Shown here one piece after another: positions 44,561 to 53,880 of a stretch of 64,000 bases of DNA (the stretch's first letter is position 1; each line of letters opens with the position of its first letter). The stretch is from assembly GCA_014904985.1 (NCBI GenBank), contig MU129127.1:22559-86558 (forward strand). The letters run 5' to 3'. This DNA comes from Hydnum rufescens UP504. Lineage: Eukaryota > Basidiomycota > Agaricomycetes > Cantharellales > Hydnaceae. The translations under genes and the position numbers were made by a program. Below the pieces are notes generated by a model that made no database searches, was not told the origin of the DNA, and saw only the letters and a program-made list of their open reading frames with translations.

Positions 44561-44868
44561 TCATGAGTCAGTCGCACAGTTCCAAGAGAATTTCGGATGA
44601 TACATACATGAGAAACCTTGCTATCTCCAGGATTTTCCAGTGCCTACATATTCTTTCTTGATCACCGCTTTGGCATCCAGCAGTGATGGTCAGTCAGCTT
44701 GAACATGAGCAAGTGCATTGTGGGGGAGAGCAGATCTGCTCAACACAGAGGTGGAGAAGGATCCATTGAGTGATTCGCAATGGGTGTGACTTGTACTTGG
44801 GAGGTATTGGAGATCCTTCTGCAGGAGATGTTGGTGAGCATTGTGGAGATGTGGGGCTGAAAGATGGA

Positions 44869-45620
44869 CTAGTAGGGGATTATCAAGGGTGGTGGGACTG
44901 AGGGATGGGCTAGTAGGTGAGTATTGTTATGATGTAGGGCTGAAGGACAGGGCCGAGGGCTGTACTGTGGGCTTGTTGGGGTGAAGGTTGGAGAAGTGAG
45001 GGTGTAGTGAGGATTCGCCAGTGGTGCCAGATTGAGCATTGGCAGTGTTGGTAATGTTCTGGCACCATGAGATCGACTGAAGAAAGGTGAGGTTGCAAAG
45101 GGCAGAGTGTGAAAAGGTGAAGTTGCAGGTCTGTGAAATGAAGCAGGCATGTAAGGTGAGGTAGATGAGTGATTCCCCAGGGAACTGGAGCTGCATGAAG
45201 ATGCACCAGATGACACAGAGCCTAACCCAGCTCCAAATGGACTCTGACTGAAGCCTGGCAGGTACAAAGTGAAGCCAGCAGGATCATCTTCACCACTCTG
45301 AGCTAGTGGTGAGAATGCCACAGCACTGCCTTTGAATGCCTCATCATACATAGGTGAGCTAGGATTGTATGGCATCATGCTCCCTGGTGTAGCAACTCCA
45401 TAATCAGTGTGAGCAGCTAGTATGTTTTGAACTGGAAGGTGATGATCAATGACATCTTTGAGCATGTCCAGAATGATGTCAAAACCACCAGTCCCTGTCA
45501 GTGCCATTTGCCTGATTACAGGTTCGGCCAAGATTTCAGCTATCGGGGCAAACAATTCAGCTGGGGTGAATGGGAGTATGAGTAGAATAGTGGCAGACTC
45601 AACGTTGGCATTTGCCACAG
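44869..45620 (-). pseudogene. RNA polymerase II largest subunit (RPB1) C-terminal fragment
   Basis: In the 303-codon frame (44869-45780), about 200 residues track the end of fungal RPB1. MALTGTGGFDIILDMLKDVIDHHLPVQNILAA matches the GTGxFDVxLDxxMLKD region. ATPGSMMPYNPSSPMYDEAFKGSAVAFSPLAQSGEDD and the GFSQSPFGAGLGSVSS linker follow, then degenerate heptads (SPYMPASF, SPFFSRS, TSPTFTPTSPQYSPR) derived from YSPTSPS. RPB1's tail recruits RNA-processing and chromatin factors. Here only the tail is present, the heptads are scrambled, and the upstream hydrophobic start (MEIVPMMIEAWFF) is unrelated. This is a captured, non-functional piece. Confidence 0.75.
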
Positions 45621-46029
45621 CAGGAAAAAACAATCTTACTATGTACATTTGTTTCCAATGAATATCATGAGAGACTTGGAAGCAACAAGTGGGAAACCAA
45701 AGGATACAATGAAAATGAACAAGAAAGGGAATGCATAGAGAGAAAAACCAGGCCTCAATCATCATTGGAACTATTTCCATGATCTTTGAGCTCCAACCAC
45801 AAAGGATTGTCCACCGATATCCCTTGGGGAGTTTTGGAGAGGGCTGGAGGATCCAAAGAAGTAGGAGAAGAGGTATACCAGAGATAATGGAAAAGTCAAT
45901 TTGGTGTCACAGAATTTGAGCTTGTTTGACAGTGTAGGCTTGAATGCCTTCAGCAAGTTCGGAAATGTGTGTTGATTGCATAGAGGCACAAAAGTCCCAG
46001 ACATTGGCTTGGTGTTCAAAAGAGATGAG

Positions 46030-46450
46030 AACTCACCGCATCTCCTCCTGAACAATCAGGACCTCTTCCAGCCACCTCTCTTTCTGTGCTCGACTTTTTG
46101 ACCACTCCACCTGTAGAGCTAACAAGTTAATACATAAGAAGCTCAGTAACAAGAAAATAATATGCCACATTACCTTCATGCATTTCCAAATCACTGTTGT
46201 CACTTGCACCATGTGCCATCCAGATCCATGACACTCATTGGTGACCTTCGTGAGGCCCACTTCACACATTGTATCCACCATCCTCATGCTCAGTCATTAC
46301 ATGGATGTCACCTTGATCCAAAACCTTGAGTGTGTTCTCCCACTCACCAGAGCCCATGAGCTGAAGATACACTTGTCATGCACAGCGATATCTCTCAGCA
46401 GCTAACTTTGTCATTCCATCTGCCTTATCCAGAAGTGTGCAGGCTCAGGT
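46030..46450 (-). pseudogene. KDZ transposase C-terminal fragment
   Basis: Reading the minus strand, LLDKADGMTKLAAERYRCA precedes a stop, followed by GSGEWENTLKVLDQGDIHVMTEHE (family KAxRYRxARxAxxxLxGxGxWExxLRxLxxxDVRxM). The frame at 46033-46287 then ends with VEWSKSRAQKERWLEEVLIVQEEMR, matching the family's EWxKxRARxxRWxEEVxLLxEEMRR. The fragment ends there; the catalytic core is absent. Confidence 0.65.
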
Positions 46451-46499
46451 GTTCAGATGCTGGCCTCAAACTTTGTGATGTTTATAGCTGAGGAGGTGA

Positions 46500-46620
46500 G
46501 AGAACCACCACTAGCTGTAGTGCTGATATATCAAACATGGTATGGTACCATGTCTAATTAATATATCAAGCCTGGTAGTTACCATAGGTAACTTGCCATG
46601 GCTGATATATCAGGAGCCCA
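46500..46620. repeat. Short palindromic repeats
   Basis: CATGGTATGGTACCATG and two TGATATATCA palindromes lie within 110 bp, with TAGTTACCATAGGTAAC nearby. Confidence 0.5.
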
Positions 46621-46654
46621 TGCACAAGGTTTCAAAAATCAAACCCATAATTAT

Positions 46655-46740
46655 GCCCTTCACAGGGTTTGAACCCACAATGTGCCAATACATGAGGAAC
46701 TCCAGGTGCTCAAACCAACTAGGTTAACTCATCTTGTACA
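46655..46740 (-). repeat. tRNA-derived SINE-like or tRNA pseudogene
   Basis: On the minus strand, TTAACCTAGTTGGTTTGAGCACC resembles an internal A box with D-arm (TRGCNNAGTNGG...GAGC). GTGGGTTCAAACCC, placed 30-odd bases later, is a B-box/T-arm match (GGTTCRANNCC). The acceptor and T stems do not close properly and there is no clear anticodon arm, so it is not a functional tRNA gene. Confidence 0.45.
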
Positions 46741-46997
46741 CTATTTGAATCTTGAACTCCTCTATATACTTGAAAGATTTCTATTGGTGGCCATATCCCT
46801 GCAGATAGTGTTGGTAATATGCGGGGTTACTGCATCAGTCACCAACTGATGTGGGATCAAATGCATCCACATATGGATATATTTGGATGGGGGTATTCAG
46901 ATAGGTCCTGGTGTGTCCCTAAATGGGTCAGTGGGCCATATGGGCTGGCTTATCAGGATAATCACAAGCTTTTATTATTCATTACTAATGTACATGG

Positions 46998-47040
46998 AGG
47001 CTGAAGTTCATTATTATTATTATTATTTATTACTGCTACT
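46998..47040. repeat. ATT microsatellite
   Basis: TTATTATTATTATTATTTATTACTGCTACTAC. Confidence 0.7.
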
Positions 47041-47122
47041 ACATATGGCCTGGGGGGGGCTTGGGCAGATATTCATACAGGTCCATGAGCCCAGGCTTGT
47101 ACAGGTCTTTGTGCTCATGCAG

Positions 47123-48668
47123 TGTGGAAGATAAAAACATCCAGTATCAGAAAATGCGAAATTACACTACTTCCAGCCATTGGACAATCACATGACCAAT
47201 TATGAAATTAATTATGGCTATGCACAGAAACCGAATTCGTTTTATAACTCCATCAGTTTTGATCGGAGAGGTACGCCCATATAATGCTTAGAAAGCTACG
47301 ATTCACACCTTTCGAACAGTACCAAACACAAGTCAAACGGACCAAAACTGCACTCTCCAGGCCAATTTTACTATTAAAATCCAGGATTTCCAGTAAAAAA
47401 CAAATACCTCCGTCAGTTTGCATTCAATCCTCTCGGAACAACCGCGTCTAGAAATATATAAGAAATCCGCATCCAACGGTACTAAGCACGCGAAGAACAG
47501 ATCAAAATTGAACTCTACAGAACGATATTACTATCAGAACCAACATCCATCAGTAAAAAACGAATTTCTCTGTCAGTTTGCATCCGATCTGCTCGGAACC
47601 ACCGCGTCCCGAAAGCTGTTAAAAATCCGCATCAAATGATACCAAGCATGCCTATTACGGATGCAAACTGCTGTCTCTGCATCGAATCCCACACCATGCA
47701 CTTGTTCCTTTTATTAACCAGTAACAAAAACACCTTAACCACTGGACTGCTCAGATTAATCTCTAGAACCCAGAGATTTCCCTTAATTTCGCTTCCTATG
47801 AGCCCCCAAACACATCACAAGACCAGTGACATCATGCTCCAACCATTCCACAAGCTCAGCAAATTAGTGACATCATTTCTTTATTACTCTTTTGTTCTAC
47901 TCCACTATGACTCCCCCATGACATCACTATGATCTCATAGCTTTATTACTCTTTTGTTCTTGCTCCATACACAGCCACCTTCAGATAGGTATATAAGCTA
48001 GCAGATTTTCTTGTTCCCCCCCATCTCCTCACTCTGGAAATCAACCACTGTCAACTACTGTCTACCATTCTGCTTAATATCTAAAGAACTGTCTATCTAA
48101 AGCCACCTGGAGCTAAGTCATCTTCAAGGTTGTTGAGACCAAGCTACTGGAAGCCATCTATGCGAAATACTGAAGCCAAGGATAGTTGCAGAACCTAAGG
48201 TCAGAGTTGCTGGACATCCAAGGAAAAGGTAAGCATAACGAAATACGAGTCAGGAAAGAAGATTGAAGCATACTAACCAAACTAACCAAGCACTGACCAT
48301 TCTCCAGCCCACAGATATCTGCATTTTGACTAGGAGGACATAAACAAGGACACACAAATATCAGTAAATGAACAAACACAACGCAAACATGTATAAGCCT
48401 TTCCATAAGCATCCCAGATATATAAGCTTTCCTATAAGCATCCTCCACATATAAGCCTTCCTATAAGCATCTACGATATATCATTGACTATTGCTAGTCC
48501 ATATCACATTCCATTCTCCAATAAACACATACATATCTTGCAGAGAGTGATCAACCATTGAAGCAAACCAACCCATTTGAATAAACAGAAACACAGTCTC
48601 CTATCTACACACTGGCTGAACCAGATTTTGATTTGACAGTCATTGGAGCTCCCAACCCTTCTTCTATA
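47123..48668 (+). mobile_element. 1.5 kb repeat arm, inverted partner of 38683-40218 (LTR-like)
   Basis: It begins TGTGGAAGATAAAAAC and ends CTTCTATA. GGTATATAAGC at 47987-47997 looks like a TATA box, followed by an AC-rich leader, which favours an LTR or promoter role. Tandem roughly 160 bp modules occupy 47250-47650. Many CpG sites are still present here (for example CCGCGTC and ACGCGAAG) that are TpG or CpA in the partner. No gag-pol follows; the hairpin array begins right after the end. Confidence 0.7.
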
Positions 48669-48782
48669 GCGGGTTTTGGGTTTCATTCTTGTGGCCCTTG
48701 CACAAGTCTTTGGCAGCTGTGCATTCATATTTTTGAGGGCCTCTTCATGTTCTCACTAGGTGGGTTTTTGTGTGGGGACAGT

Positions 48783-48890
48783 CTGGAATAATGAATAGTG
48801 GGTTAGTAAAAAAAAGACCAGAGGCAGCGCCAAAAGTGCAGCAGAAGCTGCTCTTTTGGCACCATTGTACAAACTGTAATTAAAACTTAC
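48783..48890 (-). other. Intron-like block (array C)
   Basis: GTAAGTTTTAATTACAG at the donor end; TTACTAACCC and ATTCCAG at the other. Hairpin 2 is imperfect. 108 nt. Confidence 0.6.
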
Positions 48891-49032
48891 CTGGTACTAC
48901 CCCACCTGCCACAGTGGATGTGGTACTGTGCTTTGTCCATTGTCGCACTGGTTGCGGTGTTTGGGGGCTGGGCCTGCAGGTGTGGTCTTTGGCAGCTGGG
49001 CGTTCACGGGGGGTTTTCATGCAGGAGAGGGA

Positions 49033-49142
49033 CTAGAGTAACAAATAATATGTTAGTAAAAAAAAAAACCAGAAGTAGCACCAAAAGAGAAGCTTGTGCT
49101 CCTCTTTTGGTGCCATTGTACATGCTATAAGGAAGAACTTAC
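49033..49142 (-). other. Intron-like block (array C)
   Basis: GTAAGTTC donor, TTACTAACATA branch match, TACTCTAG acceptor, 110 nt. Hairpin 2 stem GCACCAAAAGAG/CTCTTTTGGTGC. Confidence 0.7.
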
Positions 49143-49320
49143 CAGAGATTACCACACACCTGCTGTGGCGGGTGTGTGGTATCGTGCTTGACCTCTTGTT
49201 GCATAGGTTGCAAGCATTGGGGTGCTGGGCGCTCGGGCAGTGTTTGGCGGCTGTGCATTGTTTTGTGCAGGGCCTCATTGGTCTTCTCATTGGGTGGACT
49301 TTCATGTGGGTGGGGGTAAT

Positions 49321-49428
49321 CTACAATAAGGAATGATACATTAATTTTAAAAAATCAGAAGCAGTGCCAAAAGAGCGACCTCTGCTGCTTGTTTGGCACT
49401 GTTGCACATGTCATAATTAAAGACTCAC
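49321..49428 (-). other. Intron-like block (array C)
   Basis: GTGAGTCT donor, TTAATGTA branch match, TTATTGTAG acceptor, 108 nt. Hairpin 2 has decayed in one arm. Confidence 0.6.
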
Positions 49429-49584
49429 TGGATTTTACCACACACCTGCTGCAGTGGGTGTGTGGTGCCATATTTAAGTCATTGTGTACATTATGGGGCC
49501 TTTGGGTTGCTGCGCGCACTTGGTTTTCACCCTGGGCTTCATCTGTGCTTGCTTTGGGTGGGGTTTCATAGTGGGAGAAGAGAC

Positions 49585-49694
49585 CTAGAATAATGACACA
49601 TTAGTAACAGAAAAAAAAAAACACAAGCAGCACCAAAAGAGCAGCTTCTGCTGCTCTTTTGGCACTGCTGTACATCCTGTAATTGAGGACTTAC
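49585..49694 (-). other. Intron-like block (array C)
   Basis: TAG|GTAAGTCC donor, TTACTAATG branch match, TTATTCTAG acceptor, 110 nt. Hairpin 2 stem of 19 bp with two G-T-type differences. Confidence 0.7.
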
Positions 49695-49868
49695 CTAGTA
49701 TTACCACACACACCCCACAGGGGGTGTGTGGTACTGTATTTCATCTGTCATCATGTAGCTTGTGGGTGTTCAGGCACTGGGTTCTTGGATCGGGTTCCAG
49801 GTGGCTGTGCACATCTGTTTTTTGTCCTGTGTTCTTGTCGGGTGGGGGTTTGTGCATTGAGGGGAGAC

Positions 49869-49990
49869 CTAGAATAATAAATAATACATTAGTTTAAAAC
49901 AAAAAAAAAACAGAAGGAGCACCCAAAGAGCAGCTACTGCTGCTCTTTGGGTGCTGTTGTCTGTTGTACATGCCACAGGGAGAAACTTAC
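49869..49990 (-). other. Intron-like block (array C)
   Basis: TTG|GTAAGTTT donor, AAACTAATG, TTATTCTAG|GTCTCCC acceptor, 122 nt. Hairpin 2 (49918-49955) is a perfect 17 bp stem with the CCCAAAG/CTTTGGG variant. Confidence 0.7.
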
Positions 49991-50014
49991 CAACTATTAC
50001 CACACACCTGCTGG

Positions 50015-50022
50015 AGCAGGTG
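50015..50022. repeat. 8 bp target-site duplication AGCAGGTG (left)
   Basis: Repeated at 52693-52700. It lies inside hairpin 1 of an array C unit. Confidence 0.8.
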
Positions 50023-50279
50023 CACCTCGGTCAGCCACTTGGGCTGACCTTAATAGGCGGGACAAATCCCTCATCTAGTCAGCCTAAGAGGCCTATATTT
50101 TCTTTGATGTCAATTGACAATCCTTGGATGTCAAATTGACATCTGGCCATCTTTCTGGAGCAGAATCAAACACTGTGAGCAGAAGCATATGGATATATTT
50201 GGTTGGGGGGTATCGGAATAGGTCCTGGAATGCCCAGGGGCACCCCTGAATGGGTCAGTGGGCTGGTTGATTCCCAATA

Positions 50280-50495
50280 TGGAAATGTAATTACATAATA
50301 GCCTAAATAGGAAATTATGTAATTCACCCAAAAAGCAGTGACATAATCATACACAATAGTAGTATTATGTAATGTATTACATAATTAATTGATGACATAA
50401 TTAATTATATTATATAATATATTACCTAATATACATATTATCTAATTAATAATTACCTAACTACTACCTAATTAATTATATAATATAGGTCACAT
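50280..50495. repeat. AT-rich tract with ATTATGTAAT/TTACATAAT inversions
   Basis: Dominated by TAATTA, TATGTAAT and ATTACATAA words on both strands; no coding potential. Confidence 0.7.
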
Positions 50496-50627
50496 GACCA
50501 ACACTCATGTGCCAGTCATGCAAAAAAGAGGGGGCACCCCTGCCCCAGACCAACTGGAGGGGTGGGGCAGGGGTCAGAGGGGCCCACCAGAGGGGATGGG
50601 GGCCCCTGGGTGAGGAACTAAAGGATC

Positions 50628-50772
50628 CTATAATGGGGGGTCGACAGGTTAGTTAAAAAAATCAATAGTAGTGCAAAAAGGGCAGCCAGAGGCTGCCCTT
50701 TTTGCACTAGAGTAGCTAAAACTGTAATAACATACCTTAACACCACACCCCAGTCTATACTGGGGTGTGGTG
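50628..50772 (-). repeat. Isolated hairpin/intron-like unit inside the hAT-like element
   Basis: Minus strand: GTATGTTATTACAG donor region at 50735, hairpin 2 (50669-50709) with an 18 bp or longer perfect stem AGTGCAAAAAGGGCAGCC/GGCTGCCCTTTTTGCACT, AACTAACC, and CATTATAG at 50628. The adjacent hairpin 1 (50741-50772) is a perfect 14 bp stem CACCACACCCCAGT/ACTGGGGTGTGGTG. Both stems differ in sequence from array units yet pair perfectly. Confidence 0.75.
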
Positions 50773-50907
50773 GCTTGTCCTGGGCTCTTGGTAGATTGAG
50801 GTGGTGGTGTCGCACAACAGAAAAAATTTTCCGGCAATTGCCGGTAAATTGAACCCGGGACTCAACACCGGCAGTTGCCCAGTTTCAAAGCAAGCCACCT
50901 GCTGCTA

Positions 50908-52446
50908 TGAAAAAGCCTAAATGCGGTAACTAGATAGACCAATATAAAAGGGTGGATTAGATGATACTCTATAATAACTTTGGATCATAGCCAATTACAT
51001 AATACAATGATTCCTATTAAAAAAAGCCTAAATGCGGAAATTGCATGAGGTACATCCAAATAACCACTGAGCAGATCATTCTGAAATTTTGTACATAATT
51101 AGATGCTACTTCTATGCAGATTATATCAAAATTTCAGCCAAATTGGTGCAGGGGTTATGAAGATATGAGGCAAACAAGTCTGGACATTGAAAATTCATTT
51201 CCTCCCCTTGCAGAATAGTTAGAGACTTGAAAATTTTCACAAATCCATACAATATAATTTACTAATCATGTACCAAAAATCAGCCCAATCCACACACTTG
51301 AAGGGAATGAACTGGACAATAGGTACCAGAAGCACTGGAAATTGCCCAAATGTAAGGAGTGCAAGGATCATTCTGAAATTTGGCATGTGATTAGATACTG
51401 TTTAGGCAAAGACCATATCAAAATTTCAGCCAGATCCACTCAGTAAATACAGAGATATGAGGGAAACAAGTTTAAACATTGAAAATCAATTTACTCCCCC
51501 ACAGACAAGATATGGACTTGAAATTAGACATGGGTCATGATCATATAATTAACTAACCATGTGCCAAAAATCAGCATATTCTGTTTACTTCTAGACATTC
51601 AACTCCCTTTTCAGGCAAAAAGAGAACAACAAGCTACCATGAATGTTAAACAGTTTAAATTACACCCAAAATAGGTGGAATCGGCTTATAATATTATAGC
51701 CCTGACTGTATCCAAAAATGGAATTAATTGGATGTGTGGAAGTAGCTTAAATTGAGGGGGAGGGGGAGGAAGATCAAAAGTGAATTACATAAGATGTAGA
51801 GAAGGGGTGGCTCTGATATTACACCACTGAGTTAATACATATATGGGGAGTGTACATGCCAGATATCAGCCCAACTGGACTCCATTTAGGCAGTGTTCCA
51901 CAGGCCTCCCCCCTAAACAACAATTTCCTCCCCAGAGCCTTCCATCCATGTAATTCCCCTGAAAATGCACACTTGGGTCATCCAAACACATCTATAGCAT
52001 TCCTCAAAATTTCAGATTTATGACTCCAGTGTTAGAGTCTCCATAATATTTTCAAGTTTCACTGAGATACACCCTCCAGTTGGGACACTTCCAGGGCTCC
52101 AATGACTCTGAATTTTGGTAGGTCACACCTGCTCATCATTTGAGGCTCAGCTGCACATTTTCAGCCCATTCTGAGCACTTTTGACATGTGTCACATGACC
52201 AAGATCTTCCCCTCCCCCTGCTTCACTCAGTCATCCAATTTGTGTAGATATTGTTTCCATCTGCAGTGGCACCTCCCCCTGGTCCTGGGCCCCATTGGGC
52301 TGGATGCTTAAATGTTTTTTGGATGCACTTCATCCAATTTCCGCATTTAGGCATTTTTTAAATAGGAAACACTGTATAATGTAATGGGATATTATCTAAT
52401 GCACCCATCCCCATTGGGCTATCTGATTACCGCATTTAGGCTTTTT
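50908..52446. mobile_element. 1.54 kb TIR element with AAAAAGCCTAAATGCGG ends
   Basis: The left terminal region (50908-51056) and right terminal region (about 52300-52446) are inverted repeats of about 150 bp. Each carries the word AAAAAGCCTAAATGCGG twice, at its outer and inner end (50911 and 51021; 52340 and 52429). The interior has no coding sequence. It contains two diverged direct repeats (about 51075-51305 and 51365-51585) sharing ATCATTCTGAAATTT, ATATCAAAATTTCAGCCA and ACCATGTGCCAAAAATCAGC. Confidence 0.75.
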
Positions 52447-52692
52447 TATTATACAGTATATCTTGTGTATATATTAATTATTAAGTTTGTTGACTGACAT
52501 TTTGCAAAGTGCTCACAAATGAGGCACTTGACATTGCTTGATGTCAAAATATTGTCAAATTGTAATTGCCAGTTGTCAAATTCAGCTTTTTGATCATCAC
52601 TTGACATCAAACTTGATTTCAGCCATTTAGGCCTACCTAAGTCATCAACGTGTCCCTCCTTTTAAGGCCCCTCTATATGGCTGACCAGGCTG

Positions 52693-52700
52693 AGCAGGTG
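52693..52700. repeat. 8 bp target-site duplication AGCAGGTG (right)
   Basis: Followed by TGTGGT, the rest of the interrupted hairpin 1. Confidence 0.8.
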
Positions 52701-52808
52701 TGTGGTCCTGCATTTAGTTTGTTGTTGTGGAGGATTGGGGTCTGGGTGGCTGTGTGTGTTTGTATTTGTCTTGAACCTTGTCAGTGGGGTATTGTGCAGT
52801 GGAGGTAC

Positions 52809-52914
52809 CTAGAATAATAAGACATTAGTAAGAAAAAAAAACTGAAGACAATGTCAAAAGAGCAACTAATGTGCTCTTTTGGCATCATGGTACACCCCAT
52901 GAAGGAAAACTCAC
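52809..52914 (-). other. Intron-like block (array C, beyond the insertion)
   Basis: TAG|GTGAGTTT donor, TTACTAATG, TTATTCTAG|G acceptor, 106 nt. The adjacent hairpin 1 (52921-52954) has its stem extended by GTG/CAC instead of TA/TA. Confidence 0.7.
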
Positions 52915-53002
52915 CTAATAGTGCCACACACCTGCCCTGGGGGGTGTGTGGCACTGTGTTGTGCTTGCTTCAGGTGTCTTGATGAATAGATCTGAAGATG
53001 CT

Positions 53003-53573
53003 ACTCAACACCGGGAGTTTCCAGGCTCAAATGAGTGCCCAATTAGGGGCAGTACAAAGCTCATATGGATAGATAGTAAATACCTAGATAGAAAATAAAG
53101 ACTAAATACCAAATATCTGTCTAAGACAGGTGAGGAAATCAGAGGTACTCTGTTGGATTGCACTAAGGCACCATGTGCAAAGCAGAATTGGGCGAGTTCC
53201 ATGCATTATAATTGGCCCAAATTTAAGTATCTTAGTGGCATGTATGTATATTTCATGGGGGACAAAACTAATGGGACGATTGAGCCAATTTTCAATTGTC
53301 ACATTAGTTTCACCCCCCATGAAATATACATACATGCCACTAAGATACTTAAATTTGGGCCAATTATAATGCATGGAACTTGCCCAATTCTGCTTTGCAC
53401 ATGGTGCCTTAGTGCAATCCAACAGAGTACCTCTGATTTCCTCACCTGTCTTAGACAGATATTTGGTATTTAGTCTTTATTTTCTATCTAAGTATTTACT
53501 ATCTATCCATATGAGCTTTGTACTGCCCCTAATTGGGCGCTCATTCGAGCCTGGAAACTCCCAGCATTCAGTG
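53003..53573. repeat. 570 bp near-perfect palindrome
   Basis: The arms are reverse complements around a centre near 53288. Nearly identical translated frames appear at 53102-53422 (minus) and 53153-53473 (plus), purely because of the symmetry. The central 50 bp (AAACTAATG...CATTAGTTT) also pairs, so there is almost no loop. Confidence 0.9.
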
Positions 53574-53880
53574 TTTGTTTTGATGCTTACCTAATCCACC
53601 TCAATCGTATATAGGACATGCGACCAACAGGATCCCCACAAAACTAGAACAGGACCACACAAACCGTGAGTACACAAGTGAGTCCCCCCCCTACTAGATA
53701 CACCCATGTAAAAAGGGCAGTGAAAGCCACCTCAGGCAGATAGATTTGGACCCTTTGGGTCGGCTTTTACTGCACAGGAGAGGACCCAAAGGGTCCCCGG
53801 ACCTATCACAGACTCATGGGGCCGGACTATATTGACCCATGAGGGGACAGTGCTAAATCATGATCTGGGCATGGTCATGG
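53574..53880. other. No gene seen; GGACCC-rich spacer
   Basis: GGACCCTTTGGGTC and GGACCCAAAGGGTCC palindromic words lie at 53749-53797. Otherwise unremarkable. Confidence 0.4.

Larger units (their letters stand above)
50023..52692. mobile_element. 2.67 kb non-autonomous hAT-like element inserted in hairpin 1
   Basis: The ends are CACCTCGGTCAGCC on the left and, as complement, CAGCCTGGTCAGCC on the right. Weaker inverted similarity extends about 60 bp (CTTAATAGGCGGGACA against CTTAAAAGGAGGGACA). GATGTCAA words recur inside both ends. The 8 bp target duplication fits hAT or KDZ transposons; CA-starting ends favour hAT. It encodes no transposase. It contains an AT-rich tract (50280-50490), one isolated hairpin/intron unit (50628-50772) and a nested TIR element (50908-52446). 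Confidence 0.75.
48669..53000 (-). repeat. Hairpin/intron-like array C, split by an inserted element
   Basis: Reading the minus strand, donor-like sites are at 48890, 49142, 49428, 49694, 49990 and 52914. Removing the 2.67 kb element and one target duplicate (2678 bp) moves the last to an equivalent of 50236, so the spacings are 252, 286, 266, 296 and 246 bp. Hairpin 1 copies are at 49150-49181, 49437-49466, 49702-49733 and 52921-52954, plus the one split at 50015. Hairpin 2 copies are at 48826-48863, 49078-49113, 49364-49399, 49627-49668 and 49918-49955, plus one at about 52852-52885. Exon-like blocks contain ATGAAA(A/G)-C-rich starts with no shared long frame. Confidence 0.85.

Noticed and set aside
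50820..50890. Possible tRNA gene around CCCGGGTTCAATTT (minus strand)
   Set aside because: Only a B-box-like word is present; no A box at proper spacing and no cloverleaf closes.
53102..53473. Paired 106-codon frames
   Set aside because: They result from the palindrome at 53003-53573.
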